This document shows, piece by piece, positions 1 to 11,658 of a stretch of 64,000 nt of DNA. The stretch is from positions 105,512 through 169,511 of the forward strand of contig NZ_LIVQ01000009.1 of assembly GCF_001905445.1 (NCBI RefSeq), written 5' to 3'. This stretch comes from Streptomyces sp. CB00455 (GTDB lineage Bacteria; Actinomycetota; Actinomycetes; Streptomycetales; Streptomycetaceae). A program made the translations under genes and the position numbers. Each line of letters opens with the position of its first letter. Within the stretch, counting starts at the first letter, position 1. The notes under the pieces were generated by a model. The model was not told the DNA's origin. It did not search any database and was given only the letters and a program-made list of their open reading frames with translations.

Positions 1-38
1 GCCAGCTGCTCCGGCGGGGAATCGTTCGCGCTGCTCAC
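1..38 (-). CDS. priA: priA, primosomal protein N' (start only, runs off the window)
   Basis: Only the first 12 codons and part of a thirteenth lie inside the window. From a GTG at 38 the reading is VSSANDSPPEQLA. A PEQLA-like start and a position directly downstream of metK fit PriA, the replication-restart protein, because metK-priA is the usual order in Streptomyces and mycobacteria. No domain can be checked, so the call rests mainly on gene order. A nearby ATG at 40 reads straight into a stop and was not used. Confidence 0.45.
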   Translation of the reverse strand, partial: MSSANDSPPEQL

Positions 39-142
39 ATCAGCATTCTTACCAAATGCCACCGACAGCGGCGGGGCCCGGCGGCGCTCCCCCGCCCCTG
101 GCCGGCGCCGGTGGGGTTCCTGCGGCACGAGGGCGGCGCGGG

Positions 143-186
143 CGCGCGAACGGCTCCGGACCAGCTGGTCCGGAGCCGTTCGCGCG
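143..186. terminator. Perfect loop-less 44-bp palindrome after metK
   Basis: Two 22-base arms (143-164 and 165-186) are exact reverse complements with no spacer. It lies 13 bases after the metK stop and before the priA start. The RNA would form a very stable GC-rich hairpin without a U tract, a common terminator form in Streptomyces. Because it is symmetrical it could act on either strand. Confidence 0.75.
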
Positions 187-199
187 GGCGGGCGCGGTC

Positions 200-1408
200 C
201 TACAGGCCGGCGGCGGCGCGCAGGGCGTCGACGCGGTCGGTGCGTTCCCAGGTGAAGTCGGGCAGCTCGCGGCCGAAGTGGCCGTAAGCGGCGGTCTGGG
301 CGTAGATGGGGCGCAGGAGGTCGAGGTCGCGGATGATGGCGGCCGGGCGCAGGTCGAAGACCTCGCCGATGGCGTCCTCGATCTTCTGGACCTCGACCTT
401 GGCGGTGCCGAAGGTCTCGACGAACAGGCCGACGGGCTCGGCCTTGCCGATCGCGTAGGCGACCTGGACCTCGCAGCGCGAGGCCAGCCCGGCGGCGACC
501 ACGTTCTTGGCGACCCAGCGCATCGCGTACGCCGCGGAGCGGTCGACCTTGGAGGGGTCCTTGCCGGAGAAGGCGCCGCCACCGTGACGGGCCATCCCGC
601 CGTAGGTGTCGATGATGATCTTGCGGCCGGTCAGGCCGGCGTCGCCCATCGGGCCGCCGATCTCGAAACGCCCGGTCGGGTTGACCAGCAGCCGGTAGCC
701 CTCGGTGTCGAGCTTGATGCCGTCCTCGATGAGCTGGGCCAGCACGTGCTCGACGACGAACTCGCGGATGTCGGGAGCGAGCAGCGAGTCCAGGTCGATG
801 TCCGCCGCGTGCTGGGTCGAGACGACGACCGTGTCCAGGCGGACGGCCTTGTCGCCGTCGTACTCGATGGTGACCTGGGTCTTTCCGTCGGGGCGCAGGT
901 AGGGGATGGTCCCGTTCTTGCGGACCTCGGACAGGCGCTTGGAGAGCCGGTGCGCGAGGTGGATCGGCAGCGGCATCAGCTCGGGCGTCTCGTCGCAGGC
1001 GTAGCCGAACATCAGGCCCTGGTCGCCGGCGCCCTGCTTGTCGAGCTCGTCCTCGTCGCCTTCGACCCGCTTCTCGTAGGCCGTGTCGACGCCCTGGGCG
1101 ATGTCCGGGGACTGCGCGCCGATGGACACCGACACGCCGCAGGAGGCACCGTCGAAGCCCTTCTTCGAGGAGTCGTAGCCGATTTCGAGGATCTTGTCGC
1201 GCACGAGCTGGGCGATCGGCGCGTAGGCCTTCGTCGTCACCTCGCCCGCGATGTGCACCAGACCCGTGGTGATCAGGGTCTCCACGGCCACGCGCGAGGT
1301 CGGGTCCTCGGTGAGGAGCGCGTCGAGGATCGTGTCGCTGATCTGGTCAGCGATCTTGTCAGGGTGGCCCTCGGTCACGGACTCCGAGGTAAACAGACGA
1401 CGGGACAC
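200..1408 (-). CDS. metK: S-adenosylmethionine synthetase
   Basis: This cytosolic enzyme makes S-adenosylmethionine from methionine and ATP. The 402-residue protein has GHPDK near residue 14, the GAGDQG methionine-adenosyltransferase signature, and the glycine-rich GGGAFSGKDPSKVDRS segment, and it is full length for the family. The GTG at 1408 (VSRRLFTSE) is chosen because family members start there and an AGGGAG ribosome binding site precedes it. The in-frame extension to 1459 looks untranslated. It lies downstream of coaBC with a spacer of about 190 bp, so it may have its own promoter. No SAM-riboswitch-like structure was recognised there. Confidence 0.97.
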   Translation of the reverse strand: MSRRLFTSESVTEGHPDKIADQISDTILDALLTEDPTSRVAVETLITTGLVHIAGEVTTKAYAPIAQLVRDKILEIGYDSSKKGFDGASCGVSVSIGAQSPDIAQGVDTAYEKRVEGDEDELDKQGAGDQGLMFGYACDETPELMPLPIHLAHRLSKRLSEVRKNGTIPYLRPDGKTQVTIEYDGDKAVRLDTVVVSTQHAADIDLDSLLAPDIREFVVEHVLAQLIEDGIKLDTEGYRLLVNPTGRFEIGGPMGDAGLTGRKIIIDTYGGMARHGGGAFSGKDPSKVDRSAAYAMRWVAKNVVAAGLASRCEVQVAYAIGKAEPVGLFVETFGTAKVEVQKIEDAIGEVFDLRPAAIIRDLDLLRPIYAQTAAYGHFGRELPDFTWERTDRVDALRAAAGL

Positions 1409-1602
1409 AACGCTCCCTGGGGTTGCAGCGGCTGCTGGCTGATCATTTGGCGGAACCACACCGGGGGCTGCGCCCGGTCACGTTCCGACTGCAGTTTATC
1501 GGTCGCCACCGTTTGCCGGACCACCCGTCTCGCCTTGTGGGAGCCGTGTGACCTGCGGCACTCCATTCTGGCGCACGGATGTGACCATGGATAGGGACCT
1601 GC

Positions 1603-2832
1603 TCAGGCGCGTCGCGCGGGAAGGCGGGCCACCACCTGGTCCCAAATGACGTCCGCCAGCACTTCCTTCGGACCATGGGGCACGTGGGTCTCGGTCCCAT
1701 CGGAGCCAAGGACGACGGCCTCGTTCTCCTCCGATCCGAAAGTCTTGGCCTCGCCGACCTCGTTCACGACGAGGAGATCACAGCCCTTGCGCCGGAGCTT
1801 CGCGCGCCCGTTGGCGAGGACGTCGTCGGTCTCGGCGGCGAATCCGACCACGATCCGGCCCTCTCCGGCCCGGCTCGCCGAGATCTCGGCGAGGACATCG
1901 GGGTTGCGTACGAGGGCGACCGGCGCGGGCTCCTCCCCGTCCTTCTTCTTGATCTTGCCGCTCGCGTACTCGGCGGGCCGGAAGTCCGCGACGGCCGCGG
2001 CCATCACCACGGCGTCGGCCCCGGCCGCCGCTTCCCGTACCGCCTCCCGCAGCTGCAGGGCGGTGCCCACCCGTACGACGTCCACCCCGGCCGGGTCGGC
2101 CAGCGCGGTGTTCGCGGCCACGAGGGTGACCCGGGCGCCACGCGCGACGGCCGTGCGGGCCAGCGCGTAGCCCTGCTTGCCGGAGGAGCGGTTGCCGAGG
2201 AAGCGGACGGGGTCCAGGGGCTCGCGTGTGCCGCCCGCGCTGACCACCACGTGCCGGCCGGCGAGGTCCGGTCCGGCCGTTGCGCCCGAGGGGGCGCCCC
2301 GGCGCAGGACGTGGCGGCACACCTCGAAGATCTCCTCCGGGTCGGGCAGCCGCCCCTTGCCGGTGTCCTTGCCGGTGAGCCGGCCCACGGCGGGCTCGAT
2401 GACGACCGCTCCGCGGCGCCGCAGCGTGGCGACGTTCTCCTGGGTGGCGGGGTGCTCCCACATCTCGGTGTGCATGGCGGGCGCGAAGACCACCGGGCAG
2501 CGGGCGGTGAGCAGGGTGTTCGTGAGCAGGTCGTCGGCGAGCCCGTGGGCGGCCTTGGCCAGCATGTCGGCGGTGGCCGGGGCGACCACGACGAGGTCGG
2601 CGGACTGTCCGATGCGCACGTGCGGCACCTCGTGGACGCTCTCCCAGACCGCGGTGGAGGCCGGGTTCCCCGACAGGGCGGACCAGGTGGCCTCGCCCAC
2701 GAAGTTCAGGGAGGCCGCCGTGGGCACCACCCGCACCTCGTGCCCGGACTCGGTCAGCCGGCGCAGCAGCTCGCACGCCTTGTATGCGGCGATGCCGCCG
2801 CTGACCCCCAGCACGACCTTCGGCTTACCCAC
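1603..2832 (-). CDS. coaBC: Bifunctional phosphopantothenoylcysteine decarboxylase / phosphopantothenate-cysteine ligase
   Basis: The enzyme carries out two consecutive steps of coenzyme A synthesis: ligation of cysteine to 4'-phosphopantothenate, then decarboxylation. The N-terminal flavoprotein (CoaC) half has GVSGGIAAYK at the start and the PAMHTEMW motif. The C-terminal CoaB half begins near SAGGTREPLD with the NRSSGK loop. The 409-residue length is typical. Two consecutive GTG codons lie at 2835 and 2832. The second gives better spacing from the GGGGAG site and is used here. It follows rpoZ across a strong hairpin. Confidence 0.95.
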   Translation of the reverse strand: MGKPKVVLGVSGGIAAYKACELLRRLTESGHEVRVVPTAASLNFVGEATWSALSGNPASTAVWESVHEVPHVRIGQSADLVVVAPATADMLAKAAHGLADDLLTNTLLTARCPVVFAPAMHTEMWEHPATQENVATLRRRGAVVIEPAVGRLTGKDTGKGRLPDPEEIFEVCRHVLRRGAPSGATAGPDLAGRHVVVSAGGTREPLDPVRFLGNRSSGKQGYALARTAVARGARVTLVAANTALADPAGVDVVRVGTALQLREAVREAAAGADAVVMAAAVADFRPAEYASGKIKKKDGEEPAPVALVRNPDVLAEISASRAGEGRIVVGFAAETDDVLANGRAKLRRKGCDLLVVNEVGEAKTFGSEENEAVVLGSDGTETHVPHGPKEVLADVIWDQVVARLPARRA

Positions 2833-2894
2833 CACGCACTCCCCTTCGACACGTCCGACGCGTTCGGCTCTGATCGTCGTACTCACCCATGACA

Positions 2895-2933
2895 CACCAC
2901 AGGCCCGGCAGATCTTCTGCCGGGCCTGTGGTG
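2895..2933. terminator. 18-bp stem hairpin between rpoZ and coaBC
   Basis: Arms 2895-2912 and 2916-2933 pair perfectly around the 3-base loop TCT. The hairpin lies 18 bases after the rpoZ stop on the minus strand. It should terminate or attenuate gmk-rpoZ transcripts before coaBC. No long U run follows on the minus strand. Confidence 0.7.
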
Positions 2934-2951
2934 AAAGGAATTCTCGGTGCC

Positions 2952-3224
2952 TTACTGAGCCGGGGCCTCGATGGCCTCGGAGGTCAGCAGACCCGCGTTG
3001 ATCTCGCGCAGCGCGATCGAAAGCGGCTTCTCGTGGACGTGGGTGTCCACCAGCGGGCCGACGTACTCGAGCAGGCCCTCACCGAGCTGCGAGTAGTACG
3101 CGTTGATCTGACGCGCGCGCTTTGCCGCGTAGATCACGAGGCTGTACTTCGAGTCAGTAGCCTCGAGCAGCTCGTCGATCGGCGGGTTGATGATGCCCTC
3201 GGGCGCAGTAATGGAAGAGGACAC
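2952..3224 (-). CDS. rpoZ: RNA polymerase omega subunit
   Basis: Omega is the small assembly and stability subunit of RNA polymerase and binds the beta' subunit. The 90-residue protein has the actinobacterial form, with the INPPIDELL and YAAKRARQINAYY segments and a C-terminal extension carrying the KPLSIALREI motif. The start is GTG at 3224 behind a GGAAGG site. It sits between gmk and coaBC, the standard actinobacterial order, and is probably co-transcribed with gmk. Confidence 0.96.
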   Translation of the reverse strand: MSSSITAPEGIINPPIDELLEATDSKYSLVIYAAKRARQINAYYSQLGEGLLEYVGPLVDTHVHEKPLSIALREINAGLLTSEAIEAPAQ

Positions 3225-3302
3225 GCTCTACCTTCCGAAGATGGGGGAAAAACTGAGACGATCAGGTGTTGATCGGACGATTCAAAAACATCGACCAAAC
3301 GA

Positions 3303-3866
3303 TCAGACAACTTCCACCAAGGCTAGCAGCTCACGCGCTACATCCTCGACGGAGGTGTTGACAAGGGTGGTGTCGAACTCGGATTCGGCAGCCAGTTCGA
3401 CCTTGGCAGTCTCCAGCCGGCGCGCGATGACCTCGGCCGATTCGGTGCCCCGGCCGGTCAGGCGCCGGACCAGCTCGTCCCAGCTCGGCGGGGCCAGGAA
3501 GACGAGCTGGGCGTCGGGCATGGACTCGCGGACGAGCCGTGCGCCCTGGAGGTCGATCTCCAGCAGTACCGGCTCGCCCTTGTCCAGGCGCTCCAGCACC
3601 GCGCTGCGCGGTGTGCCGTAGCGGTTGCCCGCGAATTCGGCCCACTCCAGCAGCTCGCCGTTGGCGATCAGCTTGTCGAACTCGTCGTCGCCGACGAAGA
3701 AGTAGTGGACTCCGTGTCGCTCACCGGGCCGCGGCTTGCGGGTGGTGGCCGACACCGAGAGCCAGACCTCGGGGTGGACCTTGCGCATATGCGCGACGAC
3801 CGTGCTCTTGCCGACCCCCGAGGGGCCGGAGAGCACGGTCAGCCGCGGACGAACCTCTGCTGCCAT
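3303..3866 (-). CDS. gmk: Guanylate kinase
   Basis: Guanylate kinase phosphorylates GMP to GDP. The P-loop GPSGVGKST is at residues 14-22, followed by SATTRKPRPGE and the GVHYFF GMP-binding segment. The lid motif and IDLQGA are present. From the ATG at 3866 the protein is 187 residues, normal for the family. An in-frame extension reaches 3995 inside the sIHF gene, but the family-like N-terminus (MAAEVRPRLTVLSGPSG) favours 3866. The ribosome binding site there is weak, so the exact start is uncertain. Its neighbours are sIHF upstream and rpoZ downstream. Confidence 0.94.
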   Translation of the reverse strand: MAAEVRPRLTVLSGPSGVGKSTVVAHMRKVHPEVWLSVSATTRKPRPGERHGVHYFFVGDDEFDKLIANGELLEWAEFAGNRYGTPRSAVLERLDKGEPVLLEIDLQGARLVRESMPDAQLVFLAPPSWDELVRRLTGRGTESAEVIARRLETAKVELAAESEFDTTLVNTSVEDVARELLALVEVV

Positions 3867-3927
3867 AGAGCGATTATCCAGGTTCCCAGGACTGCCTGAG
3901 AACGCCGGGAGAACTTCAGGCGGCGCC

Positions 3928-4251
3928 TCAGGCGCCGGTACTGCCGAACTCGCGCTCCAGAGAGGCGATCTGGTTGGAACCGAGACCTCGGACACGCCGG
4001 GACTCGGAGATGCCGAGGCGCTCCATGATCTGCTTGGCGCGCACCTTGCCCACGCCAGGCAGGGACTCCAGCAGGGCGGAGACCTTCATCTTGCCGATGA
4101 CGTCGTTCTCCTGGCCTGTCTTGATGACCTCTTGGAGCGAGGCGCCGGAGTGCTTGAGTCGATTCTTCACCTCGGCCCGCTCCCGGCGAGCCGCGGCGGC
4201 CTTTTCGAGCGCGGCTGCGCGCTGTTCAGGGGTAAGGGGCGGAAGAGCCAC
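3928..4251 (-). CDS. mihF: Actinobacterial integration host factor (sIHF/mIHF), nucleoid-associated protein
   Basis: This small basic protein binds and bends DNA and affects supercoiling, nucleoid structure and development in Streptomyces. From the GTG at 4251 it has 107 residues, the known sIHF length. It shows the helical N-terminus (LPPLTPEQRAAAL), the GVGKVRAKQIM helix-two-turns-helix and the RRVRGLGSNQ tail. The GTG is preceded by GAGG about 10 bases upstream. The longer in-frame extension to 4314 does not resemble the family. It lies between pyrF and gmk, as in mycobacteria. Confidence 0.95.
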   Translation of the reverse strand: MALPPLTPEQRAAALEKAAAARRERAEVKNRLKHSGASLQEVIKTGQENDVIGKMKVSALLESLPGVGKVRAKQIMERLGISESRRVRGLGSNQIASLEREFGSTGA

Positions 4252-4450
4252 GCCTACGTCACCTCGGATGTCGAACTGTCGGATACGGACCGGTGGGGAA
4301 CCCAAGGGCACCACACCAGGCGAGCTCCCGAACAGCGATGGAACTCCTTCGCTGCGCGTTCACTCTGGTCGGAGACTAGCGGCCATCACGGCTCCAGTCA
4401 GCGAGAACGGACGAAAAGTCCTGGTCAGCCTCCACTGAAACGTACATCAC

Positions 4451-4474
4451 GGACAAAATACCCCGGTTTTGTCC
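4451..4474. promoter_or_regulatory. AT-rich inverted repeat upstream of the sIHF gene
   Basis: The arms GGACAAAA (4451-4458) and TTTTGTCC (4467-4474) are exact inverted repeats separated by 8 bases. They sit in the 322-bp gap 4252-4573 between pyrF and the sIHF gene, about 200 bp upstream of its GTG. The low GC is striking in this genome. It could be an operator for sIHF or a weak terminator after pyrF. Nothing else recognisable was seen in the gap. Confidence 0.4.
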
Positions 4475-4573
4475 GGTGAAGGCCGGTCGAATTTCGTCAG
4501 GCCGCGCGAAGTGCCCCTCCGGCGGCCCGCCCGAACGATCCTCCGGTGCTGCGAACCGTTCCGGTCACGAGCA

Positions 4574-5413
4574 CTAGCCGCTGACGGCCTCGCGGATCCC
4601 GTCCGCGAACTCCCGCGCCGAGGCGCGCAGCGCCGCGACGTCCGGTCCGTGCGCGAGCACGCCGCGCGACACGTTCGGGACGACGTTGCGCACGGCCTTG
4701 CCGAACACCCCCGGCAGGTCCGCCGCCGCCGCGCCCTGCGCCCCGATGCCGGGGGCGAGGAGCGGTCCGTTGATCTCCAGGTCGAAGGAGGAGAGGTCGC
4801 CCAGCGTGGCGCCGACCACCGCGCCGAAGGAACCCATCGGCGCCGCGCCCGCGTTCTCCGCCGCCAGGTGCGCCAGCATGGTCGCGCCGATCGTGCGGCC
4901 GTCCTCCCGCACCGCGCGCTGGACCTCCGCGCCTTCCGGGTTCGAGGTCAGGGCGAGCACGAAGAGCCCCGCGCCCGATGCGCGGGCGAGGTCGACGGCC
5001 GGCTTCAGCGAGCCGTAGCCGAGGTAGGGGGAGACCGTCAGCGCGTCCGAGAAGAGCGGCGAGGACGGATCCAGGAAGGCCGCGGCGTAGGCCGCCATCG
5101 TCGAGCCGATGTCGCCGCGCTTGGCGTCCATCAGGACGAGCGTGCCGGCCGCCCGCGCGTCCGCGACGGTCCGCTCCAGCACCGCGACGCCCTTGGAGCC
5201 GAACCGCTCGAAGAAGGCGGCCTGCGGCTTGAAGACGGCCACCTGGTCGGCGAGCGCCTCGACCACGGTGCGCGAGAAGCGTTCCAGGCCCGCGATGTCG
5301 TCCTCCAGGCCCCAGGAGGCCAGCAGGGCCGCGTGGGGGTCGATGCCCACGCAGAGCGGGCCGCGGGCGTCCATCGCCTCGCGCAGACGGGTGCCAAAGG
5401 GGGTCACGGTCAC
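4574..5413 (-). CDS. pyrF: Orotidine 5'-phosphate decarboxylase
   Basis: PyrF catalyses the last step of UMP synthesis, decarboxylation of OMP. The protein is 279 residues and belongs to the longer type 2 subfamily. The catalytic Lys/Asp cluster is visible in DAKRGDIGST, with the N-terminal GIDPH and the late LAPGIGAQG phosphate-binding loop. The GTG start at 5413 overlaps the pyrD stop in a GTGA arrangement, which implies translational coupling. It is the last gene of the pyr operon. Confidence 0.95.
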   Translation of the reverse strand: MTVTPFGTRLREAMDARGPLCVGIDPHAALLASWGLEDDIAGLERFSRTVVEALADQVAVFKPQAAFFERFGSKGVAVLERTVADARAAGTLVLMDAKRGDIGSTMAAYAAAFLDPSSPLFSDALTVSPYLGYGSLKPAVDLARASGAGLFVLALTSNPEGAEVQRAVREDGRTIGATMLAHLAAENAGAAPMGSFGAVVGATLGDLSSFDLEINGPLLAPGIGAQGAAAADLPGVFGKAVRNVVPNVSRGVLAHGPDVAALRASAREFADGIREAVSG

Positions 5414-6519
5414 TGCGCGGCCTTTCGGGTCTCGGCGCCCACGGCTTCGGCGAGCGTCGCGTACGGGCTGTCGGCCAGGCGCGCGGCCAGGCCCTTGTGG
5501 ATGGCGCGGGCGTAGAAGGGGCCCTCGTAGACGAAGGCGCTGTAGCCCTGGATCAGGCCGGCGCCCGCCAGGATGCGCTGCCAGGCGTCTTCGGCGTTCT
5601 CGATGCCCCCGACGCCGACGAGGAGCAGCCGGTCCCCCACACGGGCGTACAGGCGGCGCAGGACCTCCAGCGAGCGCTCCTTGACCGGCGCGCCCGACAG
5701 GCCGCCGGTCTCCTTCACGAGGGCCGGGGCGGACTTCAGGCCCAGCCCCTCCCGCGCGATGGTGGTGTTCGTGGCGATGATGCCGTCCAGGCCGAGTTCC
5801 AGGGCGAGGTCCGCGACCGCGTCGACGTCCTCGTCCGCCAGGTCCGGGGCGATCTTGACGAGCAGCGGGACCCGGCGGTCGGTGACGACCCGGTCCGCGG
5901 CCTCGCGCACGGCCGTCAGGAGCGGGCGCAGGGATTCGGTGGCCTGGAGGTTGCGCAGGCCGGGCGTGTTCGGAGAGGAGACGTTGACCACGAGGTAGTC
6001 GGCGTGCCGGGCGAGGCGCTCGGTCGAGGCGACGTAGTCCGCCACGGCTTCTTCCTCGGGGACGATCTTGGTCTTGCCGATGTTGACGCCGACGACGGTG
6101 CGGAAGACGGGCGTACGGGCGGCCAGCCGGCGGGCCACGGCCGCCGAGCCCTCGTTGTTGAAGCCCATCCGGTTGATCAGCGCGCGGTCCGGTACGAGCC
6201 TGAAGAGCCGCTTCCTGGGGTTGCCGGGCTGGGGCTGCGCCGTGACCGTGCCGATCTCGACGTGGTCGAAGCCGAGCATCGACATGCCGTCGATGGCGAC
6301 GGCGTTCTTGTCGAAGCCGGCGGCCAGGCCGAAGGGGCCGTGCATCCGCAGGCCCAGGGCCTCGGTGCGCAGCTCCTTGTGGCGGGGGGCGAGCCAGGCC
6401 GCGAGGAACGTGCGCAGCACCGGGGTGCGGGCTGCGAGGCGGATCCAGCGGAAGGCCAGGTGGTGGGCCTGCTCCGGGTCCATCCGCTTGAAGACCAGGT
6501 TGAAGAAGAGTTTGTACAT
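5410..6519 (-). CDS. pyrD: Dihydroorotate dehydrogenase, quinone type (class 2)
   Basis: PyrD oxidises dihydroorotate to orotate with FMN and passes electrons to membrane quinone. The 369-residue protein has the class 2 N-terminal helices (MYKLFFNLVFKRMDPE), the GFDKN and NVSSPNTPGL segments with the class 2 catalytic Ser, and the C-terminal GVGGI FMN-phosphate site. The ATG at 6519 is used because homologues start MYKLFFN and the longer extension to 6546 runs towards the upstream hairpin. Its stop overlaps the pyrF start. Confidence 0.95.
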   Translation of the reverse strand: MYKLFFNLVFKRMDPEQAHHLAFRWIRLAARTPVLRTFLAAWLAPRHKELRTEALGLRMHGPFGLAAGFDKNAVAIDGMSMLGFDHVEIGTVTAQPQPGNPRKRLFRLVPDRALINRMGFNNEGSAAVARRLAARTPVFRTVVGVNIGKTKIVPEEEAVADYVASTERLARHADYLVVNVSSPNTPGLRNLQATESLRPLLTAVREAADRVVTDRRVPLLVKIAPDLADEDVDAVADLALELGLDGIIATNTTIAREGLGLKSAPALVKETGGLSGAPVKERSLEVLRRLYARVGDRLLLVGVGGIENAEDAWQRILAGAGLIQGYSAFVYEGPFYARAIHKGLAARLADSPYATLAEAVGAETRKAAQ

Positions 6520-6550
6520 CGTCGTGGAGGGTCCCTCTGCGCTCATGGAA

Positions 6551-6584
6551 AGGGGGACACCCGGTGTGCAACCGGTGTCCCCCT
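6551..6584. terminator. Hairpin between carB and pyrD
   Basis: Segments 6551-6565 and 6571-6584 pair over about 14 bp with one bulged C and a short loop. It lies in the 93-bp gap between the carB stop and the pyrD start on the minus strand. It may attenuate or process the pyr transcript, because the downstream pyrD-pyrF pair clearly belongs to the same pathway. Confidence 0.5.
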
Positions 6585-6612
6585 CCCCGTGTCCGGGCTG
6601 TTCGGGCAGCTG

Positions 6613-9913
<3,301 letters not shown>

Positions 9914-9921
<8 letters not shown>

Positions 9922-11080
9922 GCTCGGCCTCCATCGGGACGGTGTTCATCAAAGACGTGAAGCGGTCGAAGAGGTACGCGGCGTCGTGCGGGCCGGCAGC
10001 CGCTTCGGGGTGGTACTGGACGGAGAAGGCCGGCTGGTCGAGCAGCTGGAGGCCCTCCACCACGTTGTCGTTGAGGCAGACGTGGGAGACCTCGGCGCGG
10101 CCGAAGGGGGTCTCGGAGACCTTGTCGAGGGGCGCGTCGACGGCGAAGCCGTGATTGTGCGCGGTGATCTCGACCTTGCCGGTGGTGCGGTCCTGCACGG
10201 GCTGGTTGATCCCGCGATGGCCGTACTTCAGCTTGTAGGTGCCGAAGCCGAGGGCGCGGCCGAGGATCTGGTTGCCGAAGCAGATGCCGAAGAGCGGCGT
10301 CTTGCGGGCGAGGACGCCCTGCATGACGGAGACCGCGTGATCGGCGGTGGCCGGGTCGCCCGGGCCGTTGGAGAAGAACACGCCGTCGGGGGCGACGGCG
10401 TAGATGTCCTCGACCGTGGCGGTCGCGGGCAGCACGTGCACCTCGATGCCGCGTTCGGCCATCCGGTGCGGGGTCATGCCCTTGATGCCGAGGTCGACGG
10501 CGGCCACGGTGAACTTCTTCTCACCGATGGCGGGGACGACGTACGCCTCCTTGGTGGCGACCTCGGCGGAGAGGTTCGCGCCCTTCATCTGCGGGGCGCC
10601 CTGGACCTTGCCCAGCAGCACGGCGTCGTCCGTGACCGAGGCGAGCGCCTCGCCGGAGAAGATGCCGACGCGCATGGCGCCGCGCTCGCGCAGGTGGCGG
10701 GTCAGGGCGCGGGTGTCGACCCCGCAGATCCCGACGACGCCCTGGGCGACGAGCTCCTCGTCCAGCGTGCGCTGCGAGCGCCAGTTGGAGGGCTTGCGGG
10801 CGGGGTCTCGGACCACGTAGCCGGCGACCCAGATGCGGGAGGACTCGGGGTCCTCGTCGTTGACGCCGGTGTTGCCCACGTGCGGGGCGGTCATCACGAC
10901 GACCTGCCGGTGGTACGACGGGTCGGTGAGGGTCTCCTGGTAGCCGGTCATGCCGGTGGAGAACACGGCCTCGCCGAAGGTCTCCCCCACGGCGCCGTAG
11001 GCACGGCCGCGGAAGATCCGGCCGTCCTCCAGGACGAGTACGGCGGGAGCTTTGGCTGCTCCCCGGGTGGAGGTCGTCAT
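9914..11080 (-). CDS. carA: Carbamoyl-phosphate synthase, small (glutaminase) subunit
   Basis: CarA hydrolyses glutamine and delivers ammonia to CarB. The 388-residue protein has the N-terminal CPSase domain (GYQETLTDPSY) and a class I glutamine amidotransferase domain with the nucleophile Cys in GICFGNQ. The His/Glu pair is in SVQYHPEAAAGP. The ATG at 11080 overlaps the upstream membrane-protein stop as ATGA. The order pyrB-pyrC-membrane protein-carA-carB matches mycobacteria. Confidence 0.97.
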
Positions 11081-11658
11081 CGTTCGGCGCCTTCCGTCGT
11101 GATGGATTGGTTCATGAGGTTGACCGCTTCGACCCAGGCGGGGTGCTCGGCCGCGCGGTCGGAGCGGAAGCCGGAGTCGATCAGCTTGTCGCCGTGCGCC
11201 CAGGTGACGACGAGCAGACCGCCTTCGGTGAGTACCTTGCCCGCGATCCCCTTGTCGAGGCGGGCGCCGCGCAGCTGCGCGGCCGGTACGAAGAAATCGT
11301 TGGCACCGGGTCGGACCACGTCCAGGCCCGCGTCGGTGAGCGTGAGCTCGACCCTGCTGCGGACGCCCAGACCGTGGGCGACGATCCGGTCGAGCCACTG
11401 CCCGGCGGTGGTGGACCCGTGGTACCGGCCGGTCAGGGCCAGCCGGTGCGCGGGGAGCCCGTCGGGGGCGGTGGGCAGTTCCGGCAGGTCGTTCTGCAGG
11501 GCGCCGCGCCATTTCCAGCCCTGCCGCATCAGCCAGTACACGAAGGCGATGAAGACGACCAGGCCGACGACCCACGCGATGCGGGCGCCGAGGCTGGTCA
11601 CCTCCGCCGACTGTCGCTCCGCGGCCTCGGCGGCCAGTTGGATCACTGCAGGTGTCAC
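11077..11658 (-). CDS. Membrane-anchored PH-like protein of the pyrimidine operon
   Basis: The function is unknown. The 193-residue protein has one hydrophobic segment at about residues 27-46 (WVVGLVVFIAFVYWLM), then a soluble beta-rich region of the size and pattern of bacterial PH-like domains. It is fixed between pyrC and carA: its GTG overlaps the pyrC stop and its stop overlaps the carA ATG, each by 4 bases. The same slot in mycobacteria (Rv1382 position) also holds a membrane or exported protein. This suggests a conserved but uncharacterised role linked to pyrimidine synthesis. Confidence 0.8.
   Translation of the reverse strand: MTPAVIQLAAEAAERQSAEVTSLGARIAWVVGLVVFIAFVYWLMRQGWKWRGALQNDLPELPTAPDGLPAHRLALTGRYHGSTTAGQWLDRIVAHGLGVRSRVELTLTDAGLDVVRPGANDFFVPAAQLRGARLDKGIAGKVLTEGGLLVVTWAHGDKLIDSGFRSDRAAEHPAWVEAVNLMNQSITTEGAER

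Noticed and set aside
1409..1602. Possible SAM riboswitch before metK
   Set aside because: No recognisable SAM-I or SAM-II pairing or conserved core was seen in the leader.
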